Positions 36,595 to 44,607 of a stretch of DNA of 64,000 nt are shown one piece after another. The notes below the pieces were generated by a model. That model saw only the letters and a program-made list of their open reading frames with translations, searched no databases and was not told the origin of the DNA. A program made the translations under genes and the position numbers. Source of the DNA: Enterococcus innesii (GTDB lineage: Bacteria > Bacillota > Bacilli > Lactobacillales > Enterococcaceae); assembly GCA_018982785.1 (NCBI GenBank), contig JAHHEN010000006.1, positions 248,001 through 312,000 of the forward strand. Reading direction: 5' to 3'. Positions within the stretch are counted from its first letter, which is position 1. Each line of letters opens with the position of its first letter.

Positions 36595-37863
36595 TCACTG
36601 CTCCCACTTCAAATCCAACAGCTCCAGCATTTCATGGTAGGCGGTTTCGATTCGCTGGCGCTTTTCTTCAGGAACATTTTTGGCATATCGCCCATCTGGC
36701 AGATAATCTTCAGCAAGGCAGACTTGAAAATCAAAGGCCTGCAAGACGCCGTATTCTGGATCATAATAGGTACGATCAGGGATTGGTTCTTTGGAGACCC
36801 AAGTTGGATGCAAGGCAATCTGGCTTAAATAGGTTCGCTGCCCTTCTTTGGAGATTTCAACTTCTGGAATGACGCCTCGTTCGGTCCAATAGTTGTCATT
36901 GACGGTTTCATAACGTTGATTCGACAGTAAGTTCCCCATTGAGTAAATGATAAATTTCTTTTCGCCGTCCTTTTCGATGATTTCGGTTGGTTCTGCTACA
37001 TGCGGATGGCCGCCGAAGATAATATCAGCACCAAAATCGATCATCTTCCGATAAACAGTTTGTTGTTCTTCCGTTGGTTCTAAAGAATACTCAACACCAG
37101 ACTGAGGCATCACGATGGTGATATCCGCCAAGCTTTCCGCTTCTTTGATCTCTGCTTCCACTTTATCTAACGACAAGTCTTTCAAGTAGGTATCATACTC
37201 TGCTTGAGTTAAGCTTTCTTCAAGGCCATTGAAGCCGTAGGCATAGGCCAAGAGAGCAACTTTGATCCCGTTGACTTCTTTGACCAGGATTCCACTGTTG
37301 TCGACCGTGACACCAATCGTTGCCAAGCCTTGGTCGTGAAAAGCAGCCGCCGTCGTTTTGATTCCTTCGATCCCCGTATCTAAAATATGGTTATGGGCAA
37401 GATCGATCACATCAAAGCCCGCGTCTTTGATGCTGGCAACAGCATCGATAGGGGCGTTGAATAGGGGAAAACCGCCAAGCGGTTTATTAGGATTGATGGT
37501 TCCTTCAAAATCACCTAAAGCAAGGTCCGCCGATGCAATCAACGGTTTGACCTGCTCAAAATCGTTGTCAAAATCATAACGCTTTCCGTCGTAAGCGCTT
37601 AAATAAACAGGTGTATGATAAAGCATATCACCACTAGCTGTCACTGTGATGGTTTTTACTTCTGACTTTGTTTCGGTAGAACTACTTGATTCTTGCATTG
37701 TTTTTGTCGGTTTTGTCGATTCTGCTGTAAGACGCTGTTCGGGGATACCTATCGCTTGAATCACTAGATAAATCACTCCAAGTGTGATTGCCAGCAGCGC
37801 TATACTTAACCCCGCAATGATCCGCTGGCGTTTCTGACGTTCCTGTCTTCGTTGTTGTCTCAT
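36595..37863 (-). CDS. CapA-family (poly-gamma-glutamate capsule-like) membrane-anchored metallophosphatase
   Basis: 422 residues: cytoplasmic basic N-terminus, one transmembrane helix (~14-37), Ser/Thr linker, then a CapA/PgsA-type domain with ASGDMLYHTPV, LALGDFEGTINP, DLAHNHILDTGIEGI, FGGHPHVAEPTEI and YSMGNLLSNQRY, the metal-binding motifs of this fold. In Bacillus the relative takes part in poly-gamma-glutamate export; in enterococci the role is unknown and no pgsB/C partners are here. The domain should lie outside the membrane. Confidence 0.85.
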   Translation of the reverse strand: MRQQRRQERQKRQRIIAGLSIALLAITLGVIYLVIQAIGIPEQRLTAESTKPTKTMQESSSSTETKSEVKTITVTASGDMLYHTPVYLSAYDGKRYDFDNDFEQVKPLIASADLALGDFEGTINPNKPLGGFPLFNAPIDAVASIKDAGFDVIDLAHNHILDTGIEGIKTTAAAFHDQGLATIGVTVDNSGILVKEVNGIKVALLAYAYGFNGLEESLTQAEYDTYLKDLSLDKVEAEIKEAESLADITIVMPQSGVEYSLEPTEEQQTVYRKMIDFGADIIFGGHPHVAEPTEIIEKDGEKKFIIYSMGNLLSNQRYETVNDNYWTERGVIPEVEISKEGQRTYLSQIALHPTWVSKEPIPDRTYYDPEYGVLQAFDFQVCLAEDYLPDGRYAKNVPEEKRQRIETAYHEMLELLDLKWEQ

Positions 37864-38165
37864 GCCCTCACCCTTTCACTCTGCTTTATCAAAAACCTAT
37901 CTTCATTTACGTTCTAACTAGATTCCCTTCTCCTTTTCCTGCGACCCCTACTAAATATTATCTTTTTATTAAATAATTATACTATACTTATCAGCCCTTT
38001 AATAGGTCATTTTACAAAGCATAAAAAAACAGCCCGATCGTAATCGAACTGTTTCACACATCTCTTAGCAGTGGATTCCTCTAAAATCATTCCTGCAGGT
38101 CTGTGTTGTCTAAGGTCTTGTATCATTTAGTATCTTAGGCTGCGATTTTTAGCTAAGGATTCTTC
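37864..38165. other. Gap between the CapA-like gene and the PRD regulator
   Basis: About 300 bases holding the regulator's terminator (38023-38053) and the AT-rich promoter region of the CapA-like gene. Nothing else was recognised. Confidence 0.55.
38023..38053 (-). terminator. Terminator of the sugar-acid PTS operon
   Basis: On the minus strand AACAGTTCGAT pairs with ATCGGGCTGTT with two G-T type mismatches, followed by seven T, about 110 bases after the PRD regulator's stop. Confidence 0.8.
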
Positions 38166-40307
38166 TCATTCATCATGAATGATAGACTTCCGATCATATA
38201 TGGACTCCGTATCCCCTGTACGTAAAAGCTCTATAAACCATTGATAAACTGTTTCCGGACATTCATGTTTTTCTAATTCTTGAAAAAAATCTTTGGATTC
38301 AATAAGGGTAATAAACTGAGTCATCGCATTTAAATGCTGCTTGCTGTCTAACGCAGAAAGGGTAAAGATGTACTTTACAGGAATCGTTCCCAAGACATAT
38401 ACTTCAGATTCTAACGTTGTCAATCCCATGCCAAGTTTTTTTGCTCCTGCTTCAGGAACCGTATGCGGTAAGGCAACTTGATCGAATATCACCATATAAG
38501 CACCTTCTGATCGGGTTTGTTGAATGATCGAATCGATGTAATTTCTAGTGATGATCTTTCTTTCAATCAATGGATTGGCTGCGAGATAAAAGGCCTCTTC
38601 CCACGTTCTGGCTTTTTTGTTTAATTGTATCAATTCTGGACGCATCATATCCAACAGCATTGCAGGTTCTTTTGACTTTTTCTCTTTTTGAGACATGATA
38701 GATGCCGTTGGCGAGCAGGTCTCTTGTACAAATTTCTCTAAATGATGCCGCAGAGCTGACTCGCTAGTAACTGTTGAATATTGTTGAATAATTTGCATCA
38801 AGCCGTCGATCGTAACAGTATTGGGCTTGATACTTGTACTGGTTTCAAATTTGACATCTAAAAACAACTGGGTTCGTTCCTCGTAAGACATGATCGGGTT
38901 TACTACAAAAATCGGTTTTTTTAACGGATAAAGTTGAAAGTTGGGCTTTGTCGTAAAAATGATATCGTACGACTGATCAAATGAATGTAGTTCGCTTGTT
39001 TCAATCGGTCCCAATAAGATAAAAGAGGGAAAGATTTCCTTTAATTCATTGTAAATGATTGCTGAGCTTCCAATACCATTTGGGCAAACAACGACCCCAA
39101 CTTTTTGTTGCACCATATATTCTTCAGAATTCCTGATCAAAAGCGCAAAGTGCATGGTTAAAAAGGCTACTTCTTCATCTGGAAGCTTTGAATCAAAACT
39201 ATCACTGATTGGTCTCAAGGTTTCTTTTACGATCTGATAAAGGTCATTATATTTTTCAAAAATTTTCTCCTGCATAGGATTGATGATCGGTAATCGAAAC
39301 AGCATTCGGAAATAGGTCGGTCGAAAATGACTATATAATTGCTTGATGACAGAGTGTTTATCCTTGAAACGAATACCTGAAAGCAATTCAAATCGCTCGA
39401 CAATTCTTTCTACCAAGTCAATGATGACCAAATTTCCTTGAAGCCATTCCTTTTCATTCCCTAATGCCATTCCAAGTACCCACCCACAGAGATAGTTCTT
39501 TTCTATACTATTCATCACCCCTGCGTTTTCTAAAACTTCTTCAGCAAAACGGTACTCCTTCATTTTTACTAACTCATGATCATTAGAAAAGGGCTTTAGA
39601 TCAAATTCATTCAAGCCCATTCTTGGGTATAAAAAAATAAGGATATAGTTCAATTCAATCAACCTATTTTCAACTAACTCTATCGCATGTTTTTCTAAAA
39701 GAAGAGAAAGATAGGTGTCCTGATCATCCGCCAATTGTATTCGTTCATTATGAATAAAGTAACGGTAAATAAAATCATCGTCCTTGCTAGTCACATCTTC
39801 CAAAATCATTCGAAATAAAGCGTAACGAATCATCAGTTCATCACCTGTTAAGTGATACCCCTCTTTTCTCGAGTAACTGATTGAAATATCATACCCCTGC
39901 AATTCCACTTGTAATTTACGCAGATCACTCATAAAGGTTGTTTTGCCGATTTTTAACGCATCTAAAAAATGGTTGACCGACAGATAGTCTTTCTCGTAGT
40001 AAAAGAGCGTCAAAAAGATATATTTTCCTCGTTCTTTTGAACTCATCTCATAATATTTAAACATACGCTCACGTAAAAATGACTCCAACAAATATTCCTT
40101 GCTTTTTTCAGGCAGTCGAATCACACTTTCCTTATTCACGCTAAGTGGTAGTTTTTGGGCAGATAGAAACTGGTTGATTTTATCAATGGTATACTCTATT
40201 TGAGTGCGGTTCATAGAATAATTCCGCTGAAGATAATCGTAACTGATGGTCGGTTTTTCAATCAGAGCCATCATCATCTTTCTCGTCCTATAGTCAATTT
40301 TTACCAT
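38166..40307 (-). CDS. PRD-type regulator with EIIB and EIIA domains
   Basis: 713 residues from ATG 40307 after GGGGGAAT. Domain order: N-terminal helix-turn-helix pair (ISYDYLQRNYSMNRTQIEYTIDKIN and a second near residue 115), PRD1 and PRD2, an EIIB-like domain with VCPNGIGSSAIIYNEL near residue 400 whose Cys suits phosphorylation, and an EIIA-like domain with ALPHTVPEAG near residue 612. It is the last gene of the operon with the ascorbate-type PTS, so it probably senses that PTS and activates the operon. Intact. Confidence 0.88.
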   Translation of the reverse strand: MVKIDYRTRKMMMALIEKPTISYDYLQRNYSMNRTQIEYTIDKINQFLSAQKLPLSVNKESVIRLPEKSKEYLLESFLRERMFKYYEMSSKERGKYIFLTLFYYEKDYLSVNHFLDALKIGKTTFMSDLRKLQVELQGYDISISYSRKEGYHLTGDELMIRYALFRMILEDVTSKDDDFIYRYFIHNERIQLADDQDTYLSLLLEKHAIELVENRLIELNYILIFLYPRMGLNEFDLKPFSNDHELVKMKEYRFAEEVLENAGVMNSIEKNYLCGWVLGMALGNEKEWLQGNLVIIDLVERIVERFELLSGIRFKDKHSVIKQLYSHFRPTYFRMLFRLPIINPMQEKIFEKYNDLYQIVKETLRPISDSFDSKLPDEEVAFLTMHFALLIRNSEEYMVQQKVGVVVCPNGIGSSAIIYNELKEIFPSFILLGPIETSELHSFDQSYDIIFTTKPNFQLYPLKKPIFVVNPIMSYEERTQLFLDVKFETSTSIKPNTVTIDGLMQIIQQYSTVTSESALRHHLEKFVQETCSPTASIMSQKEKKSKEPAMLLDMMRPELIQLNKKARTWEEAFYLAANPLIERKIITRNYIDSIIQQTRSEGAYMVIFDQVALPHTVPEAGAKKLGMGLTTLESEVYVLGTIPVKYIFTLSALDSKQHLNAMTQFITLIESKDFFQELEKHECPETVYQWFIELLRTGDTESIYDRKSIIHDE

Positions 40308-40330
40308 CAATATTCCCCCATTTCTGCAGC

Positions 40331-41236
40331 CTACTGTTCTACTTTCAATGTAAATCCTTCCGCTTGTACATATTTTTGAAGCACTTGATCCACCTGTTGC
40401 TTTTCTTCTTTAGTAAGATCTAGAACAGGCAGTTTCGGTAACCCAACATCCTGTCCGATTGCCCGCAAACAGTATTTCAGCCCAGACGGAATCGTTGAGC
40501 ATTTGCAGGCTTCTCTAAAATCATCAATACTTGCTTGTGCTTGCCACGCTTGTTCTATGTTTCCAGCTACAAATTGTTCATAGATCGCCACATCTGTTTT
40601 CGTCACAACATTTGCGGTTGAAGCCACAGAGCCATCTGCTCCTAACTGTAATGCTTCTAAAATCTTAGAGTCGCTTCCCATCAGCAAAGAGAAATCCTCT
40701 CGATGATTTAATTCAAGATAGCCCTTGAAGTTTTCTAGATCACCGCTTGAATCTTTTATCCCAATAATCGAGTCAATTTTGAGTAATTCCGAGAAAACAT
40801 GACGATTGATGAAATTTCTAGTATTTGGCGGAATATTGTACAAAATGATTGGTAATGTCGTTTGCTCAGTAATCACACGGTAATGATGAATCAGCTCCTC
40901 ATCGGTATACTTCAAAAGATATGGCGTTATGATGGAAGCAGCATCAACGCCGATTTTTGCAAACTCATTTACTAATTCAATCACTTTATTCGTTGCGATG
41001 TCTCCGGCACCTGCAAATACTGGTACTCTGCCCGATACTTCATCGACAACGATTTTTGCAAACTGGATTTTCTCTTCTTTGCTTAAGGTATGAAATTCGC
41101 CATTGGTTCCTAAAATAAACAACCCGTGGACACCACCAGCAATCAAATGCCTTACAAGCTTTCTGGTGCCCTCTTCATTGATGCCGTTCTCATTTAATGG
41201 TGTGACCATTGCTGGTATAATTCCTCTGATTTTCAT
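40331..41236 (-). CDS. DapA/NanA-family pyruvate aldolase
   Basis: 301-residue TIM-barrel class I aldolase or lyase. Schiff-base Lys161 in GIKDSSGD, Tyr133 in ILYNIPPNT and the pyruvate carboxylate loop GTNGEF (43-48) are present. The family includes dihydrodipicolinate synthase, sialic acid lyase and 2-keto-3-deoxy sugar-acid aldolases. The operon has a PTS and a sugar-phosphate isomerase and no lysine genes, so a sugar-acid aldolase is more likely than DapA. ATG 41236 follows AAAGGAG; a longer frame overlaps the isomerase. Four-base overlap with the isomerase gene. Confidence 0.82.
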   Translation of the reverse strand: MKIRGIIPAMVTPLNENGINEEGTRKLVRHLIAGGVHGLFILGTNGEFHTLSKEEKIQFAKIVVDEVSGRVPVFAGAGDIATNKVIELVNEFAKIGVDAASIITPYLLKYTDEELIHHYRVITEQTTLPIILYNIPPNTRNFINRHVFSELLKIDSIIGIKDSSGDLENFKGYLELNHREDFSLLMGSDSKILEALQLGADGSVASTANVVTKTDVAIYEQFVAGNIEQAWQAQASIDDFREACKCSTIPSGLKYCLRAIGQDVGLPKLPVLDLTKEEKQQVDQVLQKYVQAEGFTLKVEQ

Positions 41237-41856
41237 TGTGTAAGCTCCTTTTTTGTCGTTGCTCCTAAGCTTCCCCCTGGATGCCATTTAAGGTAATCTT
41301 CTAAATTGATTTCTTTTGCTTCTTGCAGCAACACCGACAGAATCTGCAGCTGGATCATTTGGGCAATCACAGAGGAACGTGGCGGTTTATTCAATGAGTC
41401 CCCTTCTTGGGAAACATAAGAAGACAATGTGACTTCAGCACAGGAAGCTAGGGAAGAATCTTCATTTCCTGTTACCGCTAAAATTACAGCGCCATTAGCT
41501 TTTAAGGTAGCAAGCGCATATTCTAATTCTTTGGTATTCCCACTATTACTTATCGCAATCACTACATCGCCAGCCACGACTTGTCCTGCCGATCCGTGCA
41601 CGGTTTCGGTTGTGTCTAAAAAATAGGCGGGTGTACCGACAGATGAGAAAAGTGAAGCTGCATAGCCTGCTACATAGGAACATTTTCCCACGCCGGTTAC
41701 ATGAACGCGCTTATGATTTTTTTCTGCATGGAGAATAAGTTCTTTGGCCTTCACCATCTGTTGATAGACTTCTTCGTCTTCAAGCCGATAAAATTGAGCA
41801 TCGCTTTGGGCTTTTAAATTCGTACTATATGCAAACAAAACGTTTTTTTCATTCAA
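41233..41856 (-). CDS. KpsF/GutQ-like SIS-domain sugar-phosphate isomerase
   Basis: About 207 residues from a TTG at 41856 preceded by AAAGGA; an in-frame ATG at 41898 lies inside a hairpin and is less likely. The single SIS domain shows VTGVGKCSYVAGYAASLFSS, AISNSGNTKEL and, near the end, YLKWHPGGSLG, the HPGG motif that marks arabinose-5-phosphate isomerases (KpsF, KdsD, GutQ). The GVGK lysine and HPGG histidine, both implicated in catalysis in KdsD, are kept. CBS domains of full-length KdsD are absent, as in minimal versions. Kdo is not made by Gram-positive cells, so a degradative role is likely. Confidence 0.8.
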   Translation of the reverse strand: MNEKNVLFAYSTNLKAQSDAQFYRLEDEEVYQQMVKAKELILHAEKNHKRVHVTGVGKCSYVAGYAASLFSSVGTPAYFLDTTETVHGSAGQVVAGDVVIAISNSGNTKELEYALATLKANGAVILAVTGNEDSSLASCAEVTLSSYVSQEGDSLNKPPRSSVIAQMIQLQILSVLLQEAKEINLEDYLKWHPGGSLGATTKKELTQ

Positions 41857-41877
41857 TACAGATTTTCCTTTCTTATA

Positions 41878-41910
41878 GCAAGGAGAAATGGTATTCATCC
41901 TTCTCCTTGC
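41878..41910. other. Intercistronic hairpin between EIIC and the SIS gene
   Basis: GCAAGGAGAA pairs perfectly with TTCTCCTTGC, 13-base loop. It has no T run, so mRNA processing or stabilisation between PTS and enzyme genes is more likely than termination. Confidence 0.55.
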
Positions 41911-41922
41911 TAATCATACTGT

Positions 41923-43209
41923 TTAACTAAATAGTTTTAAGATTTTGTCTAGTAAAATTCCGATAATATTGTAGTCGATTTGAGGAAATCCAGCGTCTGT
42001 GATGCCTAATTCAGAAAAAGCTGGGAAAAGTACCAAAGGCAATGCAGTCAGCAAAATACCGCCTAAGAAGGATGCGATGATCGCCCCTTTCAACCCGCCT
42101 CTTATTGAACCAAAGACACCCATGGTTCCACCCGAGAAAAAAGCGATCCCAGCTGCTGGCAAAAGCACAACGGGAGAACCCATAGCAGCCATGGCAAACG
42201 TCGCTGTTAACCCACCTATAAACGAGGTAATAAAACCGACAGGAACCATGGTTGGCGCATATTGGAAAAACACAGGAACATCTACTGCCGGCATTGATCC
42301 TGGGATATATTTTTCTGAGATTGCTACGAAGGCAGCTGTTAATTCAGCAATAAATTGACGCACACCATAAATCAGTACAGACATCCCCGCCGCAAATTGC
42401 AACCCTTGAATCAACGGATACAAGAACCATAAGTCGTTGCCAGCCATTTCTTGAACGACATCCATATGACCACTTAAAACTGCTGCGATCGTTGCAATGT
42501 AGAAAAGAATAATCATGAAAAATGCAACAGAGAAGACAAAATCTCGGAATACGGAGAAGAAATCAGGAAGCTCGCGATTGGCTGCTTTCTCTTTCTTTGC
42601 TTGCCAATTTTTCCCGCCAATGACACTGCCGATGACACCTGAGAACCAGTAAAAAATCAAGTTAAAGTGACCTAGTGCAACCCCTGCATTACCTGTCAGC
42701 TCATCTGTATATTTCTGAGCCAATTTGGGCAACCCTGCTCCTGCAAAACCTAGCACCAAAGAACCAAAGATAACTGTTACCCAAGTGGGCATACCATTCG
42801 AAATAAAAATCAACCCAATGACAGCAGCAAAGAAAAGATAATGCTGACCGGTTAAGAAAATTGATTTTAAAGGCGTCAATTTCGCAATAACTAATCCGAA
42901 TATGAACCCTAGCCCCATAATCATTGATATTTCAAAACCATATACATCCATAGCTAACGCTGTAGCAGGCTCTACTGCTAGAACCGTCCCTTGAACACCA
43001 AATGCGGTCTGAAACAACGTGGCGAAATTTGCAGCAATCGTTCCTACATGACCTCCACCAATATTAAAAATCATAAACCCAATGCCCACTTTGAGGACAC
43101 CGCTCAGGGTCTCCTTCGCAGGCTTTCTTTGTGCAAGTAACCCGATCAAAGCCAAAATCATTAGCAACACAGCAGTATTTCTGAATTGGTTCATTACTAA
43201 AATTGCCAT
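41923..43209 (-). CDS. PTS ascorbate-family EIIC (UlaA/SgaT-like)
   Basis: Membrane permease of 428 residues with 10-11 hydrophobic segments and IGFMIFNIGGGHVGTIAANF, AMDVYGFEISMIMGLGFIFG and SGGTMGVFGSIRGG. It belongs to the L-ascorbate (AG) superfamily of PTS permeases, whose known substrates include sugar acids such as ascorbate. The start follows GAGGAAT. Together with separate EIIB and EIIA proteins it forms the transport part of the operon. Confidence 0.9.
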   Translation of the reverse strand: MAILVMNQFRNTAVLLMILALIGLLAQRKPAKETLSGVLKVGIGFMIFNIGGGHVGTIAANFATLFQTAFGVQGTVLAVEPATALAMDVYGFEISMIMGLGFIFGLVIAKLTPLKSIFLTGQHYLFFAAVIGLIFISNGMPTWVTVIFGSLVLGFAGAGLPKLAQKYTDELTGNAGVALGHFNLIFYWFSGVIGSVIGGKNWQAKKEKAANRELPDFFSVFRDFVFSVAFFMIILFYIATIAAVLSGHMDVVQEMAGNDLWFLYPLIQGLQFAAGMSVLIYGVRQFIAELTAAFVAISEKYIPGSMPAVDVPVFFQYAPTMVPVGFITSFIGGLTATFAMAAMGSPVVLLPAAGIAFFSGGTMGVFGSIRGGLKGAIIASFLGGILLTALPLVLFPAFSELGITDAGFPQIDYNIIGILLDKILKLFS

Positions 43210-43234
43210 TCAATTTATTCCTCGCTCCATCAAT

Positions 43235-43599
43235 TTATTTTGTTTGCATCGTTTCAAGAAATGTTTCTAGTTTTCCTTGGATCTCTTCTTTACTCATAAT
43301 ATTTTGAATGCCTATGACTTCATAAGGTTTGTTTTGAAAATCAGGTTCCGCTGCGATATCTGCCATACTCATAAAGGCATCGCCCGTAAAACCAATGAGA
43401 ACGTCTAGATTTCCATGAATCGTTTCAATGGGATAGCCGTTTTCTTCAATCACTGATTTTACTTTTATGTGAAGCAGCGTTGAACTTCCCATCCCCGCAC
43501 GACATGCAACCGCTATCAATAATTTCTTGCCATTACTCGCCTTAGGTTTTGCATCTGATTGGATCGATGCATCATTTTTCTTTTTTGAAAGAATCCCAT
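43235..43599 (-). CDS. PTS ascorbate-family EIIB (UlaB-like), frame broken near 43575-43586
   Basis: Phosphotransfer protein of about 121 residues. The phosphorylated Cys lies in IAVACRAGMGSSTLLHIKV, the UlaB pattern. An unbroken frame exists only from a TTG/ATT region inside (43519); the proper ATG at 43599 after GAGGAG reads MGFFQK and then shifts. One extra A in the A runs at 43575-43586 gives MGFFQKKKNDASIQSDAKPK and joins the conserved part. The start is one base after the EIIA stop. Confidence 0.82.
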
Positions 43600-43600
43600 C

Positions 43601-44047
43601 TTAACTCCTCGTTTCTTCTAATAGTTGTATAAATGCTTCTGGTGTCTCCACATTTGCTAAACGATCAATGATATTGTCCCTTGCTAAAACCTCTGCTAAC
43701 TCACCCATCAGTTCCAAATGACTGGTCGGGTCTATCGCTGCCAAACAGAAAATGACTTTAACTGGATCATTGGGCGAACCAAATGAGATGGGGGTATTTA
43801 ATGTCATCGCACTTAGTCCTAAGCGACAAACCCCATCTTCTGATCGGGCATGCGCCAAAGCAAACCCAGGCATAAGCACGATATACGGCCCGGCATCTAA
43901 GACGGATTGAATCATCGCTTCGACATACTGTTTTGTAACGTTGCCATTCCTCAATAACGGCTGGGCAGCTTTTTTGATTGCTTCTTGCCAACTGGTACTC
44001 TCTTGCTGAAGTAAAATATTTTCTTTTGTTAATAATGTAGTTTGCAA
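43601..44047 (-). CDS. PTS ascorbate/mannitol-type EIIA (UlaC-like)
   Basis: 148-residue phosphocarrier. The active-site His is in MPGFALAHARSEDGV. Start is a TTG at 44047 preceded by GAAAGGAAA. First gene of the operon EIIA-EIIB-EIIC-isomerase-aldolase-regulator, all on the minus strand and closely spaced. A palindrome at 44091-44109 in front may be the operator. Confidence 0.87.
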   Translation of the reverse strand: MQTTLLTKENILLQQESTSWQEAIKKAAQPLLRNGNVTKQYVEAMIQSVLDAGPYIVLMPGFALAHARSEDGVCRLGLSAMTLNTPISFGSPNDPVKVIFCLAAIDPTSHLELMGELAEVLARDNIIDRLANVETPEAFIQLLEETRS

Positions 44048-44090
44048 ACGACGATTTCCTTTCTAAAAAAATTTCTTAGGTTTTAGTAAA

Positions 44091-44109
44091 GAATTTCTCG
44101 AGATAATTC
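44091..44109. promoter_or_regulatory. Palindrome upstream of the sugar-acid PTS operon
   Basis: GAATT (44091-44095) and AATTC (44105-44109) flank the self-complementary core TCTCGAGA. It lies about 45 bases before the EIIA start and may be the PRD regulator's site. Confidence 0.4.
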
Positions 44110-44189
44110 CTATACACACACTATAAGTGAAAAGTTTCGGCCTGAATAGACGATTTTAGACCACATGTTTGTACACGCTTCCAGATTAA

Positions 44190-44279
44190 GTGAACTGCTC
44201 TTCTCAAAAAGACCAGGTATACTGGCTATTTTTTTTATTTGCCTCCAGTTTTTCTCGATAACCTTCTTGAGCAGTTCAC
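44190..44279. repeat. 11-base inverted repeat enclosing a hairpin
   Basis: GTGAACTGCTC (44190-44200) and GAGCAGTTCAC (44269-44279) are perfect inverted repeats with 68 bases between. Inside, CCAG-GTATA-CTGG is followed on the plus strand by eight T. It could be an IS remnant or small mobile scar, or a terminator-bearing small RNA. No flanking direct repeat is clear. Confidence 0.45.
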
Positions 44280-44341
44280 AAAACTTATTCTATCAAGGAA
44301 AAAGTGAACCAAAAATGGACAGATCTTTTGCTTGCATCCAC

Positions 44342-44375
44342 AAAAAAAGAAGCTCTTAAATAAACTAAGAACTTC
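44342..44375 (-). terminator. Terminator of the feo operon
   Basis: On the minus strand GAAGTTCTT pairs with AAGAGCTTC, followed by seven T, about 100 bases past the last feo gene. Confidence 0.75.
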
Positions 44376-44475
44376 TTAAGGCAAACACTCTATTCATGGC
44401 TATAGATCTACCGTTTTAATTGTATTTCTAGCCGTAGGTATTTTCACACGAATTTTTACTTGCAACTGCTATTTT

Positions 44476-44607
44476 CTACTTTGCTTCCTCATGCTTCACG
44501 GGACAACTGCTGTGGCAATCAGAACAATGATCCTTTTTCACCATGCGGTAAACCACACGGCCGCCATAGCCAAAAATCAGGCCGCTTAGAATTATTGTAG
44601 CAATCAT
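44476..44607 (-). CDS. FeoB-associated Cys-rich membrane protein (43 residues)
   Basis: A tiny gene, 43 residues, starting at 44607 so that its ATGA overlaps the feoB stop. Residues 2-20 form a membrane helix (IATIILSGLIFGYGGRVVY), followed by a basic stretch and the cysteine cluster DHCSDCHSSCPVK. This layout is that of the FeoB-associated Cys-rich membrane protein family found after feoB in Firmicutes. Its role is thought to be in iron transfer or FeoB function, but this is not proven. The feo terminator follows. Confidence 0.85.
   Translation of the reverse strand: MIATIILSGLIFGYGGRVVYRMVKKDHCSDCHSSCPVKHEEAK

Larger units (their letters stand above)
44048..44475. other. Divergence gap with palindrome, inverted-repeat element and feo terminator
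   Basis: About 430 bases without a supported gene. From left: operon promoter region with palindrome 44091-44109, an 11-base inverted repeat pair (44190-44279) enclosing a hairpin plus T run, and the feo terminator (44342-44375). Confidence 0.6.

Noticed and set aside
40331..41236. Annotation as dihydrodipicolinate synthase (dapA)
   Set aside because: The gene lies in a PTS-isomerase operon with no lysine pathway genes, and the segment after Tyr133 (PPNTRNF) differs from the usual DapA pattern.
44165..44359. 64-codon plus-strand frame in the gap before feo
   Set aside because: It runs through an inverted repeat and a hairpin with T run and lacks a ribosome site.
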